This document shows positions 44,346 through 55,633 of a DNA stretch of 64,000 bases, in pieces (within the stretch, counting starts at the first letter, position 1; each line of letters starts with the position of its first letter). Origin of the DNA: Adiantum capillus-veneris (lineage: Eukaryota > Streptophyta > Polypodiopsida > Polypodiales > Pteridaceae); assembly GCA_014529385.2 (NCBI GenBank), contig CM043971.1:54225209-54289208 (forward strand). The letters run 5' to 3'. The notes beneath the pieces were generated by a model. The model saw only the letters and a program-made list of their open reading frames with translations, was not told where the DNA came from and did no database searches. The position numbers and the translations under genes were made by a program.

Positions 44346-44780
44346 TTATTGCTAGAGAGAATGCATGCAACCAAACAAAGGAAGATGAAGTGACAACAGG
44401 TTATTGATGAAGCCCAGGAGGAGGCTAGACTTTGGGTACTCAAGCATAAAGCTTCTCTCAAGAATCAACAGATACCGATTCCCATCAACACTTTGAAACT
44501 AGATGATCAACAATAGGAGTTACCTAAAGACACAGTTTCAACAGATGACGACTAGTTAGATGGAATGGATCTGCGCATCAGAGTACAACTCAACATTCAT
44601 AGCAACAATGCTTTGGTAGACACAGGAGCTACACTAAATGCAGACAGTTATTCCACATACAGGAAAGCAACAAGTCAAGCATTGACTGTAGGAATAACAA
44701 CAATCAAAGGATGCAACAAGAATCCAACTATAACATTGGGAGTAGTCAACTTAAACGTGGTAGTACATGGATGTTCAAAC
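44346..44780 (+). pseudogene. Element H: post-integrase protease-like module, copy 3
   Basis: Keeps the intact core: LRIRVQLNIHSNNALVDTGA, then LNADSYSTYRKA. This shows a D-T-G-A motif followed by the expected GITTIKGCNKNP and LGVVNLNVVVHGCS segments. Cut short after the HGC motif and joined to ORF3-like sequence. Confidence 0.7.
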
Positions 44781-46620
44781 CACTACACATGAGGAAGAAA
44801 TCGAGACTAAGAAGGCAAAAAGGCCTACAACTGAAGAAACTGAACGGGTTGAGACCAGACCGCTTGTTTCCACTCAGCCAGCAACTGCCAAGGTTTCAGA
44901 ACCTCAGGATGGCCAAGGAAAAGCAACCATCTCTATAGAAGTACCATCAATAAGAACACAACAAGAAGCAACACAAGAGGCTGCCGGCACATCTCAACTT
45001 GCAAGACAGGAGGAGTGGCAGTCAATGATGAAGTCATTCTACAAGTAAACGAGTATGCAAGGCAGATGCAAATCATGACGGAGAAACTCCACTCAGCAGC
45101 CTTTAACCGCAGTACTAAAGCCAAAGAATTAGAAATGGTCATTGATGCTCTCAAGGCGAGCTCGACAACAGAATGGCTACTATCACTGATCTCCAAAGGC
45201 AAGTACAAGAGCTAAAGACTGAAGCAGAACGGCATCTGATAGCCAGGGACAACCAACAGAAGTAAATGGAGGAGTTAGGTGACCTCCTGACTAAGTTATC
45301 TGATTCTTGCAAAGTGAAAGATGATCAGTTGACAAAAGTGACAAATGAACTTCTTACCACCTCTCTATCTACTGAGAAGATTCAAGTACAATAAGATGTA
45401 GCAAACGCATCTCTGCAGTATTCTGAACATATAATTAATGATCAGGCCACTTTCTTGCGGCAACTAAGAGAAAATCCAACCGTGGCCTCGATCCAGGGAA
45501 CAGATGAAGTGTATAAAGCACTTGAAAAGAAAAACAGAGATTTAGAGCAGGAGTTGAAGCTAGAGCAGTCACAACGCAGAGACCTGGCACTCATGTGAGT
45601 CCAACGAGAGGAGGAGCTCCTTAAGGAAATTGCAGAATTGAAAAGAATGAATCAACGCCTCCAAGAGGGAAGCCAGATATACAGGAAGAGGCAGGCACTT
45701 CAGAGCCCCCCCAGGTGGAAATCCCCTCGGTCTCATTTGCTGAATTCGAGACACAGTCTACCGAAGAGCCGAGTAGTGGAGAAGATTTTCAAGTCCAAAT
45801 CACAGAGGAAGACACAGTACCAATGGTCCAACTGTCAAAGGCTGAAGAAGATACATTGAAGGAGAAGATCGCCTTGGAGGTAGATGAGCAGTGGAAGGCA
45901 ACTATGGATTGGGAGTTGGGAGTTTTACACTCTATCAATGTCACACAGCTCACTCCCAATCAAATCAATGCTCAATGGCACCAACAATCCCTGCCATACC
46001 CTCTCATCAAGGTAGAACTCTTACAGGTAAAGGAAAGATTATACAAGGATATGCAAGAAGATGGCGCAGATCAAGACCACCCAAAGTGGAGGCTAAGCTG
46101 GCTGAACAAGAATCCAAGATATTTGATTCTGTTCACAAGAGCACCTGCGGCCATACTGAGAGATCCCACATTTTGTCTGGTACCGCGAGTAAGAACGTGG
46201 CAAGCACACAAAGCACTGCAGAAGAAGAGGCCAACATGGCTAAATTTTCCCAGGCTGCCATCTCCAGAGAGAGGCCAAGAAACAGAAGAATACATGGTGA
46301 AAACCCTAACGGGCGTCATGACATTCTTCCAAAGTGTGCCAGATCTCTCCTGTGCAATGCTATACAAAATCTGCAGGATGCTACTTACTTGCATACATGA
46401 CTTCAATGATCCTGAGCAGACAGGAGCCCCCTGGCTCTCATTTTTGGAAGGGAACAAAGGTCTCTGCTATGATTTAAGTGGGTAGCCCTCAGAGGAAGTT
46501 CTTTATGGATTTTATGCCCGATGCATGTTTCTGCCCTCGCACAATATGCTAGCTATTGAGGAGGCATTCTACACTGGCTTCTTCACCTAGAGAAGAAAGA
46601 TATTTGCGCCAGTGATAAAG
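44781..46620 (+). pseudogene. Element H: ORF3
   Basis: Thr/Glu-rich start (EEIETKKAKRPTTEETERVE), then coiled-coil heptads in broken frames (45015-45700: QVNEYARQMQIMTEKLHSAA, EELGDLLTKLSDSCKVKDDQ, ALEKKNRDLEQELKLEQSQR, REEELLKEIAELKRMNQRL). The open part 45715-46485 has TLKEKIALEVDEQWKATMDW and EYMVKTLTGVMTFFQS, ending in the block shared with G: GFYARCMFLPSHNM..IEEAFYTGFF. The G N-terminal domain is absent. Stops at 46483 and 46588. Function unknown. Confidence 0.55.
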
Positions 46621-46803
46621 CAACCTAACGTCAAGATTTGTAGGATACTCAGCAGTGGAAATGAAAAACAGAGACACCATGCAGTTTTTGTAAGTGCCAC
46701 CAAATCAGATATCAAAAAGCACTGGAAGCACTGAAGGACCACCTCGCCCGCCGTCAAACCAAAGAATACTTCAGCCCATAAAGCTGTGTCAAGGTATGAC
46801 ACA

Positions 46804-46820
46804 GGAGAGGAGGGAGGGAA
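46804..46820 (+). other. Element H polypurine tract
   Basis: GGAGAGGAGGGAGGGAA immediately before the 3' LTR. Confidence 0.85.
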
Positions 46821-47741
46821 TGTTAGCAGCAAGCTAACACGGACACCATTTTTCGGAGTTCTCCTTGTAAAAACAATTATTATTTTGATAAATCGGAAAT
46901 ATTGTAACTCCTATTTTCTTGGTAAACCTTGTAATTAATGAGCCGGGGCTACAAGCTTCCACATTGTATCAGCCACTCAATTCCCAGCTTTGGTAGAACT
47001 CCAGATTATTACTTTTGACCACCCAAAAACCTTGGCTAAGGTATAAAAGCCAATTTTTGTAAGTTTTTTATAAGTTTTTGGATAAGAAATACACAGCGTG
47101 AGCTAACGGCGCTCACTTCTCTCCTTCTCGCGCTTCCTACTCCCTCTCCAGTTGTCCCATTGAGAATGTGTTTGTTGCATTGCAACCACAGGTAAGAGCT
47201 CTACGCATTGACGTAAGCCATTCACAGTATTTCGTAGCTTTTGGCGTCACTGACCCGTGGCCTAATTTCATCATAACTAGGAATTTACACTTTTAAAATG
47301 AAAACTAAGCATAGGCTGGGTATTGGGGCATCATTGCTAAGAATTTAGATGCATTCTGGGTCAAAAACGACTAGGTAAAAAATCCATTGTTGTTAATAAT
47401 CGCGATTTTGGAACTTGACCTAAAGAGGGGTTTGAGGCCATAGGCATGTGTGCTTAGGTCTTATAAACCTATCCTAGAAGTTTCGATACGTTTGGATGTC
47501 ATTTGATGCTGTAACGGATGTGATTTGCTTGCTGATGAGTGATTGGCTTTTGGTGATTTCAGTCACTTGAGTGTAGCTTGAGTTAGATGTGAGTTCTTAG
47601 TTGTTTTCCAAGAGATTGACAACCTCTAGTAGCCTCTATGCACTAGTCGAGTCACCTTCGTCCCATGGTTTGAAAAATTAATCGTGGTTCTCGCTAATAC
47701 TGCAATAAGATAGTATGGTGAGGTTAGACATGCGTTCCACA
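46821..47741 (+). repeat. Element H 3' LTR
   Basis: 921 bp, very similar to 33102-34023 along its full length with scattered substitutions. Confidence 0.9.
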
Positions 47742-49070
47742 GGTGATCTGATGATACCATCTAATAGGGTTCATCTAGCTGATGCCTTGGTCCAAAATTT
47801 TTGGGATTTGGATCAATGGTTTGACACTTGGGCTAAATTTTGGAAGTTCTTTGCAGACTTAGATATTTTTGTCATTTTGGAACTCAATTGGCTTGAAACT
47901 TCATGGCTTGGCCTTTTTGAGCACACTAGATCAGATGGCATGGGTTTATCTTGGATTAGACAAAAAGATACATGGATCGCAATCCAAGTTGGGAAGAATT
48001 TTGTTACAGTTCCTTTGCACATATGTTCCCATAGGTATTCCTAGTACACTGGTGAATTTGGACATGTTTTACCTTAGTTTGTCCCATTTTCTAGTTTATG
48101 GCCATGTTTTTTCCGTCTCGACCATATCTGTTTCTTGTAACCATTTTTGGGCACCTGTTTTGCCTGATATCTGTCATCGCCTTGATTCTTGATGATTTGG
48201 GTATGTAGTTCACAGCTTTTCCTGGCTCCCTATCAAATTCCATCAGAATTTGAGTCCTTTTGAGGAGACAAATTGATTTTGATAATTTTCATTGTTTTGC
48301 AAGTAATCCTTTGCTTGTTTTTGATCCTACAAACATCCTTAAGTTACATTTCCTTGTTGATAGGCTCCGAGGAGAGTGTGAAGTCTCCCAACTGGCTTAA
48401 GCAGCAATTTGAAACTTGTCAAGAACTCTACTTTTAGCCCTTCTTCATAAATTTTGCTGGCATCCCACCATTTGTCCTCTCCCTGAGTTTTTACTGTAAT
48501 CCTACCCTTTTTCCCTTCAAAATGACCAAAAGACCATTTGCAAACTGAAGGTAGAAAACCAGGATTATTTTTGCAGCACCAGTAATATTTTTGCATTCCC
48601 CAGCTATTGAGCCACTCCTGCCCTCATTTTGGCAAAAAGGAACATGGATCACGATCCATGTTGGGATGAATTTTGAAAATCCACCTATAGGAGTTTGTTC
48701 CTCGCCATATATGGGTGCTTTTGTACAAATTTCTTTGATTTTAGGGTTTGAGGAACATGAATCGTGATCCATGTTCCAACACCTTTTGTTGTTGTTTTTG
48801 TCCCGTCTGATTCTTCCAGCTATTTGGGGTCTACTGGTGAAAGATTTTTGGTTTTTGATGAGTTTTGGACTTCCCCATTGGCCTTGTTAGTTTGAAAATT
48901 TTGTGACTTTGTACTGCTCTGATCTGTTGTTTTGGAAATGTTGATGCAGTACGGGGCGTACACACATGTTCTTGCAAGGTTAATGATCATATCTATCAAA
49001 TTGGGTGTAGTAAGATCTACCGAGGTGGTCGTAGCAGGCAGAAACAAGTCCGGAAACTCTATGCTTTTGT

Positions 49071-49120
<50 letters not shown>

Positions 49121-50258
49121 AAATGAGCTTAATATGTTGCCCCATGTGACTACATGTTCCTAGTCTACACGGAATGCCCCATTCATACTTACCTCCATTG
49201 ATCATATCTTGTTGTTCATATCACTTGCAATTCAAACCGTTCTTCATTCTAACGCTCGGTTGACAAATGGCATTCGATATGCAGTTTTGATCCTTTAGAA
49301 GCTGGCTCAAAATCCATCTTGTGCCGAATATTTCCATATTTGACATGTTTTGAAGTTTTGGCGTTTGCTTTCAAAAGCCAATTCCGACTTTCTTGGCTTG
49401 ACTTATCAATTTTTGTTGATTATTTGTATTTTTTTCTTTTTTGTAGAAGAAAATTATTTACAATTATTATTAATTGGCCAAAAATTAGCCAAAATTAGTG
49501 TAGCCTCCCCTTCATGGTATTAGATGGTGTCGGTATGGCTCATGATTATGTTGGCTAAGAGTTTATAAGGCTCTGAAAAACTTGTTTTAAAGAAAAAGAA
49601 AGGAAAGGAAAAGAAAAGAAATAATATAATAATAGAAATATATACAAATGATAATCCTGTCGCATTTTTCCCCCTTCCTAGAGTGATTCGTCCCAGACAA
49701 ACATATGTTAGAGTGCATGGGAACAAAGCACATGTCTATGCATAGCCGTATAGTGTGGCTCTATGATGCTGATGGAGGATATGCATGGGGAAGCAAAATG
49801 ATGTGCAAGAGAGGGGTGCTGAACAATATGTTCAGTGGTTGCTGGTGGTGAGGTCACATTGAAGCTGCGTGGTCTGAACAGTAGTAACTCTAGAAGGCGC
49901 GCCCTATATTTAACGATGACCTGCAGAAGTTGTGATGCTGCTGGTTGGTTTGCTTGAGGGCTTTGTTTTGGTTGCCAGTGAAATTTCTTGCGTGTGGTTT
50001 CCCTAGAAGATGCATCGTGTGAGTGAGTTTGCTTTGGTTTTTCCATACCCACTTGACATTTTTGGGTTGTCGAGGGTGGTGTTGGATTGGCCTAGGTTGT
50101 TCGACAAAATTCATAGGCAATTTGGCGAGGTCAGATTTCTGTCGAGGCAATGTAGGTGGATTTGTATTGCTTTGTCATTTTGATATCCACAATTTCTTAG
50201 CATTGATTTGCATGATTGATTTTTAAAACCTTATTTTCTTAACCACGATTGTGGAATA
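47742..50258 (-). other. Element G spacer between the post-integrase protease and ORF3 (right part)
   Basis: Mostly non-coding. Palindrome copies at 47969-47990 (decayed), 48641-48662 and 48754-48775; the last two repeat the 32949/33062 pair. A (TG)n run lies at 49074-49115. Two short minus-strand frames look weakly coding: 48339-48596 (GKKGRITVKTQGEDKWWDAS) and 49890-50150 (basic, Gln/Asn/His-rich). Neither is recognised. Confidence 0.6.
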
Positions 50259-50730
50259 TCACTGAACTGGTGTATGTGGTGATGGTAGAGGTTCCCATAC
50301 ATGTTCTGTTTGTACAAAGGGCGTGGCAAAAGATTGGTCCTCTTGTTTGAGCTGTAAGGTATTGTCTTGCCAGTTTGGCGTGGCTTGATAAGTGCGCATC
50401 CATGGCACTCCCAAAATAGCTGCTTCATTAAGATGCTGATCGTCGACCACATGAAACTGATGTGGATAAGGTGTTCCATCAATAGTGATTGGTAAATTTA
50501 TGTGTCACAGACTGTTCATTGTGCCTTTGTTTGCTACTTTGAACCCCATCGTGTTTGGCATTAGAGGTTACCGCGTGATTGTTCTGAAAGTGTAGTTAAC
50601 ATTAGCTCTGGCCCCAGTGTCCACTAATTCTTTCTCGGTGGTGCCATCAACAAGTTGTAAATTAATGCGTAGATCCATTCCTCCTAACCATGTAGCTGTT
50701 GTTTATATGGATGCTATCGAAGTAGTATCG
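50259..50730 (-). pseudogene. Element G: post-integrase protease-like domain
   Basis: Minus strand. GGMDLRINLQLVDGTTEKEL leads into VDTGARANVNYTF at about 50690-50590, a D-T-G-A retropepsin core. After stops at about 50570 and 50505 come LPITIDGTPYPHQFHVVDDQ and AAILGVPWMRTYQATPNW (ILG.PW partner). This parallels H copies 1-3, including the MDLRI..QL lead-in and PWMRTY...P.W. It stands downstream of integrase, while a separate protease with DSG stands in the usual place upstream of RT (55301-55633). Confidence 0.7.
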
Positions 50731-50846
50731 ATACCATTGTTTTGTTGTGCTGTTCTCTGAAAGTTTTCTTGCTCCTTGCGCTTTAATATTTTGATTTTGG
50801 CTTTGTGATGTGCCTGTTCCCAAATGTCTTGTGCTTGACTTCTGCG

Positions 50847-52450
50847 CTAAGCTGCTGCATGTATTGTTTTAAGTTCTTCTGGTGTCAGGGGAAGAAGATA
50901 TTTCTTTAATCTGCAGTAGACACTCGTCCAATTAGGCATCTCCTCACCTGCTAATGTTGTAAGCTGAATGGCGCCACTTTGTGATATATCATGTATTACA
51001 AAAGGCTCCATCCCTTGCTTTTTGAGTTTTTTGGAGTGTTGTTTGAGGGTATACATTAAAATGTAATCCCCTTTTTGGAACTCCTTGCTAATCACGTGTT
51101 GATCATGGAAAGCCTTCATTTGTTTTTTTAAAGCATATATCTCAGCTATCGCTCTAAGTTGGGTTTCATCTTATTGTTACAGGGTGTCTAGTCTCTCTGA
51201 TAGCTCATGGCCCGTCCATCCTAATTGTGTCACCACTCATAGGGTGTTGATTAAGAATTCCAATGGTAGGATTTTATTAATCTTGAACACCAGGTTAAAG
51301 GGAGTCATTCCAATAGAAGTTTTAAAAGCTAATCTGTAAGCCCATAACGTTGTGTGTAGCTTTTGATCCCAATCATTTCTTGAGTCAGTGACTATTTTGG
51401 TGAGTACAGTGCATAAGATTTTATTGGTACTCTCAGGTTGCCCATTAGCTTGCGGATGATAGGATGCTGATTTGCGATGGACCACCATGAATTTGTCAAG
51501 GAGGCTTTCAATGACGTCGTTTAAAAAGTGTGTTCCCCTATCACTCACTATTTCTATGGGTAGTCCATATCTCGTAAAGATGTGTTTAAAAAGGAACTGA
51601 GCTGTAGTTCGTGCATCATTTTTTTGGGTTGCCTTTGCTTCCGCCCATTTTGTCGTGTAGTCTGTTGCTACTATGATTTATTATGCGTGCGACATATATC
51701 TTGGAGGTATGATGGGACCAATGAAGTCAATGCCCCATTTGGCAAAAGCACGTACCCCCATCATTGGCCTTAGTGGCATTTCATCTCTCTATAGGGGTGG
51801 TTTTGTGTGTTGACATTCATCACATCGTTTGACATAGGTCTCTGCATCCATAAACAAGATTGGCCACCATATGCTTGAGTGCGGCACAAGCTTTGCCATT
51901 TTATCAGCAGAGAAATGTCCCCCTTACTTTCTTGAGTATGCTTGTTCTAAGATAATGTAATATTTGCTTTCTGTAGCACACAGCTGTAGCAGTTTGTTTT
52001 TTCCCAGCCTATACAGTTGGTTGGCAACGAGCAGATAGTGTTCGGCCTCTTCTTATATAGTTTTGATTTTTGCCTTGCCCCATCCCTCGGGGAAGGTCTT
52101 GTTTTTTAAGTACTCAGCTATGTGAGTGCTCCATTTGGATGCTTGTACTACTCGAAACAGGGTGGCATGTTCCATTGGAGGTTATTCTGTACAGCTGTCA
52201 CATGATCTTACATATGTATGGACACTGTGTTCCATGTTTGGCCAATAGACTCCCAGTCTCTTTAGATGTTGGTCTATCTGTGTTTCTCCAATGTGAAATC
52301 CCGTATTTTGTATATGAGTCTGTTTGAGGTAGTAGGTGGATTCTTTTGGCTGTACACATAGTCTCAATATTCCATCCTTAATGTGTTTGTACAGTTGTCC
52401 TACTAAAAGCTGGAGATTTTGTGTTTGATGTATAATTGATGGTTGTCTTT
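50847..52450 (-). pseudogene. Element G: integrase with two zinc domains
   Basis: First zinc domain about 52430-52182: GILRLCVQPKES, YLKQTHIQNTGFHIGETQ, VYWPNMEHSVHTYVRSCDSC. Second about 52010-51810: EQAYSRK.GGHFSADK (first His now Tyr), YVKRCDECQHTK. Core: FAKWGIDFIGPI, TDYTTKWAEAK, SDRGTHFLNDVIESLL, YHPQANGQPESTNKIL. C-terminal: FQKGDYILMYTLKQHSKK and a decayed GPF/Y (QGMEPFVIHDIS) to a stop at 50847. Several stops. Same order as H. Confidence 0.85.
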
Positions 52451-52557
52451 CTATTTGTAATTACCCGATTGTGAGTAGAGGAATGACCTCTTCGCTCCAT
52501 CTGGAGACCATTTTGATGTTAAATAGATACGAATCGGGAAGATCATCGTCGACACCC

Positions 52558-54261
52558 TCAGGTGCTTCTCCATGAAACAGTCGTGAAAGATGATCTGCTC
52601 GTGTGTGTGTGTGTGTGTGTAGTCCCCTTTTTTATGACTACCGTGAAGTCAAACTCAAGCAATAGTATAAACCAATGAACAATTCTTCCAGTGTTGCAAT
52701 TTTTTTTTACTAGATATATTAGTGCTTGGTGATCCACGAAGAAAACAAACTTGTTTGCAAGAAGGTAGTGTCTGAATTTTTTGACAGTATATACCATTCC
52801 TAGACCTTCTCTTTCCATAGTGGTAAAGTTTTTCTCTGCGTTGTTTAGCTGTTGACTAGAGTAGCAAATGAGAAAATCCATTTTTTTCTCTCCTGGCTGG
52901 GCTAGTATGCATCCTATGGAATAGGCTGGTTCATCGACATGAACATGAAAGATTTTTCTCCAGTCAGGGGCTTGCAAAATTGGAGCAAAAATTAATTGTT
53001 GTTTCAATTTATGGAAAGCCTGCTCGCATTCTTCCGTCCATTCGAACTTACCAATGAGAGCGTACAAGGGCTTAGCTATTATAACATACATATATATGAA
53101 ACGCCTGTAGTATCCACAATGCCCCATAAATGCCTGCACTTCCTTCATCTTCGTTCGTCTCATGAGTGCGGAAATTATTTGTACCTTCTCTTGATCAGTG
53201 GAAATTCCATTTTTGTACACAATGTGGCCCAAAATTTTACCTTGTCTTACCACGAAGACGCATTTTTCCAAGTTTAAGCAAATACAATACGTTCGGCACT
53301 TTTCAAAGACTTTTCCTAGATGAGTTATGTGGTCACTTCTTCGATGAGAATGAGCACAAAGATGATCCATGCATATCTCTAGAAATTGTCTGAGATATTC
53401 CTTGAATGCATGACTCATTAGTATTTGGAATGTAGCAGGGGCATTGGTTAGGCCAAAAGGCATTACCATGTAGGCAGATATACCCCACTTTGTTGCAAAA
53501 GTTGTCTTATGATAATCTTCTGCTTTAATTGTCAACTGATTGTAGCCTGAGAACCCATCCATAAAACTATAGGCCTCTTTCCCTGCTACCCTCTCAATAA
53601 CATGACATGTTATAGGTAGTGGATAGTTATCCCTGATGGTGTCTGCATTTACTTGTTTGAGGTTTACACAGACACGTACTTTGCCATTCTTTTTGGGTAC
53701 TACCACAATAGAGGACACCCAATGCGTGTGTTCAATCGCGTAGATAAACTCGGAATCCTTTACTTTGTCTAGATCTTTCTTCATTTTCTTGGCAAAAGTC
53801 TCATTGTATGTGTAAGGACGTTGTCTGCGTGGTCTAGCATCACTCTTAAGGGGTATCGTGTGCTGACAAATCTCAAGATCTATCCCCTTTAGATCTTTGT
53901 ATGACCATGCAAATACATCTTTGTATTGTCTGAGCGTATTGACTAGAAGCTGCTCTTGTTCGTCAGTAAGGTCCGTGGCGATGTATGCCATTTTATTCTC
54001 CTCACCTAGTTTTGCCAAGTTGATGCATTTGGCTTTTCTAGGCCCATCATATGAAGTTCCTGGTTCTTTGGGATCTTGTTTGGGTTTCTGCACCACGATT
54101 TTCTTATCTTGAATAGTATACTTCTTATAGTGGGAAGGTGCATCGAATTTATCATCGTTTGATTCCTCATCAATTTCCATTGTTGTTGTCCAAACTTCCT
54201 TCAAGGCTCGTTCCAGTTCATTGTATTTGATTTTGCGCTCTATTTTGAACAACTTCGTCAA
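52558..54261 (-). pseudogene. Element G: reverse transcriptase and RNase H
   Basis: 567 codons open on the minus strand. RT: WVSSIVVVPKKNGKVRVCVN, FMDGFSGYNQL, MPFGLTNAPATFQ. The catalytic box reads EICMDHLCAH (about 53352-53385) where YMDD is expected, so one catalytic Asp is His. Then GKILGHIV, AFMGHCGYYRRFI; RNase H: FHVHVDEPAYSIGCILAQPG, TTMEREGLGMVYTVKKFRHY. At 52603-52620 a (TG)9 run turns the GTTHQRADHFSR-type end into THTHTHT and shifts the frame; the true frame resumes just after. Long open frame but catalytically dead. Confidence 0.9.
52603..52620 (+). repeat. (TG)9 microsatellite inside the RNase H coding region of G
   Basis: Uninterrupted GT repeat exactly where the conserved TTH..AD motif should be read. 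Confidence 0.9.
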
Positions 54262-54659
54262 TTTCTCGGAATTTCTCTCTTTTTTTTGTTTTTGTATGTT
54301 CTTCTTTTTTGTTTTTGTTTCGATTGAGTCAGGTTTTATGTATCTCTTTGATATCCCATCTTTGAGGCATTCAATTGCTTCTACTAACCTTAAGTACTAT
54401 GTTTGGTCAATTAACAGAGGTACCGAGTCTTTGTTGAGCTTGTTTTGATTGTTTCTGTGTTTGTTCTAATATCTACTCTGTCTTCAAGGATTTTGCTTCA
54501 GGAAATCATAGTAGATCACTCGTCGATCCTTCCGTTTGATGTTCTGACCTGAGCTACTAGACAGATTGTTGTCTGTGTTGTTCTCTAATAGCTTATCAGT
54601 CAAGTCCTGGAAATCATCTTCGTCCGTTTGGTCAAGGTCTCTTATTGATATTTCATCCA

Positions 54660-55244
54660 CTATATGTTGGCACTCGCAATTCCCTCCTCGTCAGGGACTT
54701 CCCATTCTAATTTTGGATTTAGGCTGACACCCAACATCTGGAATGAAATGATATCATATCCTTCCTCATTGCAGAATTTGGTGAGGGTCACCTCGTTTAC
54801 ACAAATATCAATAGTGGCTAGTATCTGTTGCCATCCAAAAGGTTCGAACATCTCTTCTAGAAAAGTCTCTGGTATATATGCCTCATCTTGTGTAGTCCTA
54901 TCAAGAATGCACTTTTTCCTTTTTAAAATTCCCCCTTCGAAAGCTTCTCCTGTCCATTGGTGAGCTTTGTTTTGCAGCCAAGCCGGTATTCCCCCTTCTT
55001 GGTCAGTTGTGGAGTCTAAGTCTTCTCCTAAGGTTTGTTCTACATCTATATAGTTGTGATCTGTGACACTAATTTTCGTAGTGACATCCTTGGTCCTTAG
55101 ATAGATATAGTCGTAACCCCAATCTTGCACCATTTTGAGCTGATGCATGAATGGCCTGCCCAATATGATGTCAAAATTGCTGCTCTCGTCAAAATTCATA
55201 ATAGTGAATGTGTGTTCATATGCAATTGCACAAGAGGTTATCAC
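54660..55244 (-). pseudogene. Element G: protease second half and pre-RT linker
   Basis: Open for 194 codons. YEHTFTIMNFDESSNFDIIL, then GRPFMHQLKMVQDWG: the ILGRPF half of the retropepsin. Then a linker, GIPAWLQNKAHQWTGEAFEG and EMFEPFGWQQILATIDICVN, matching H 34255-34560. It connects to RT through a short decayed stretch at 54262-54659. Confidence 0.75.
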
Positions 55245-55300
55245 AATTTACTCCAGGATGCCAATTGGTCTTTCCAAATACCCATCTGCTAATTGAAGTT

Positions 55301-55633
55301 TCATTCTAGTCTTTTGGAGAGCAGGTTTCCCCATTTTTCCCACATTGCTTTGGTAGCTATGGCTATTCTAACCCCACTATCCAATATTGCTATCGACTTA
55401 ACCTCGTTGTACTCCACTGCTAGGGTAGTATTTCCTTCTTCACCTTCACAATAATCCCCTACCTTGTTCATTGGTACTGTCTCATGTTTAGTTTGTTTCG
55501 ACGGTTGTGTCTTCAGTGTGTTTAGAGAAGCATTGGGTGGCGGAATCATCAGCTCTATTTTTTCTAAATTTTTTCGACCTCCTCCCAAAATTGCAGTCTG
55601 ATTTGCAATAAGTCTGACAGAGTTAGTGTACAA
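55301..55633 (-). pseudogene. Element G: protease first half
   Basis: NTTLAVEYNEVKSIAILDSG then VRIAIATKAMWEKWG: DSG kept, with Val-Arg where Ala and a small residue are usual. A stop at 55301 separates it from the second half. Confidence 0.75.

Larger units (their letters stand above)
33102..47741 (+). mobile_element. Element H: Ty3/gypsy relative of G, lacking gag and protease
   Basis: LTRs 33102-34023 and 46821-47741 (TGTTAGCAGC...CCACA), tRNA-Asp-type PBS at 34028 and a polypurine tract at 46804. The interior starts directly with the region upstream of RT, so gag and the usual protease are missing. RT-RNase H, two zinc domains, integrase, three copies of a post-integrase protease-like module, a coiled-coil ORF3 and a Penelope-like insertion follow. 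The flanks (GTAAA left, GGTGA right) do not form a clean duplication. The spacing of the palindromes on both sides nevertheless supports simple insertion into G. Confidence 0.8.
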
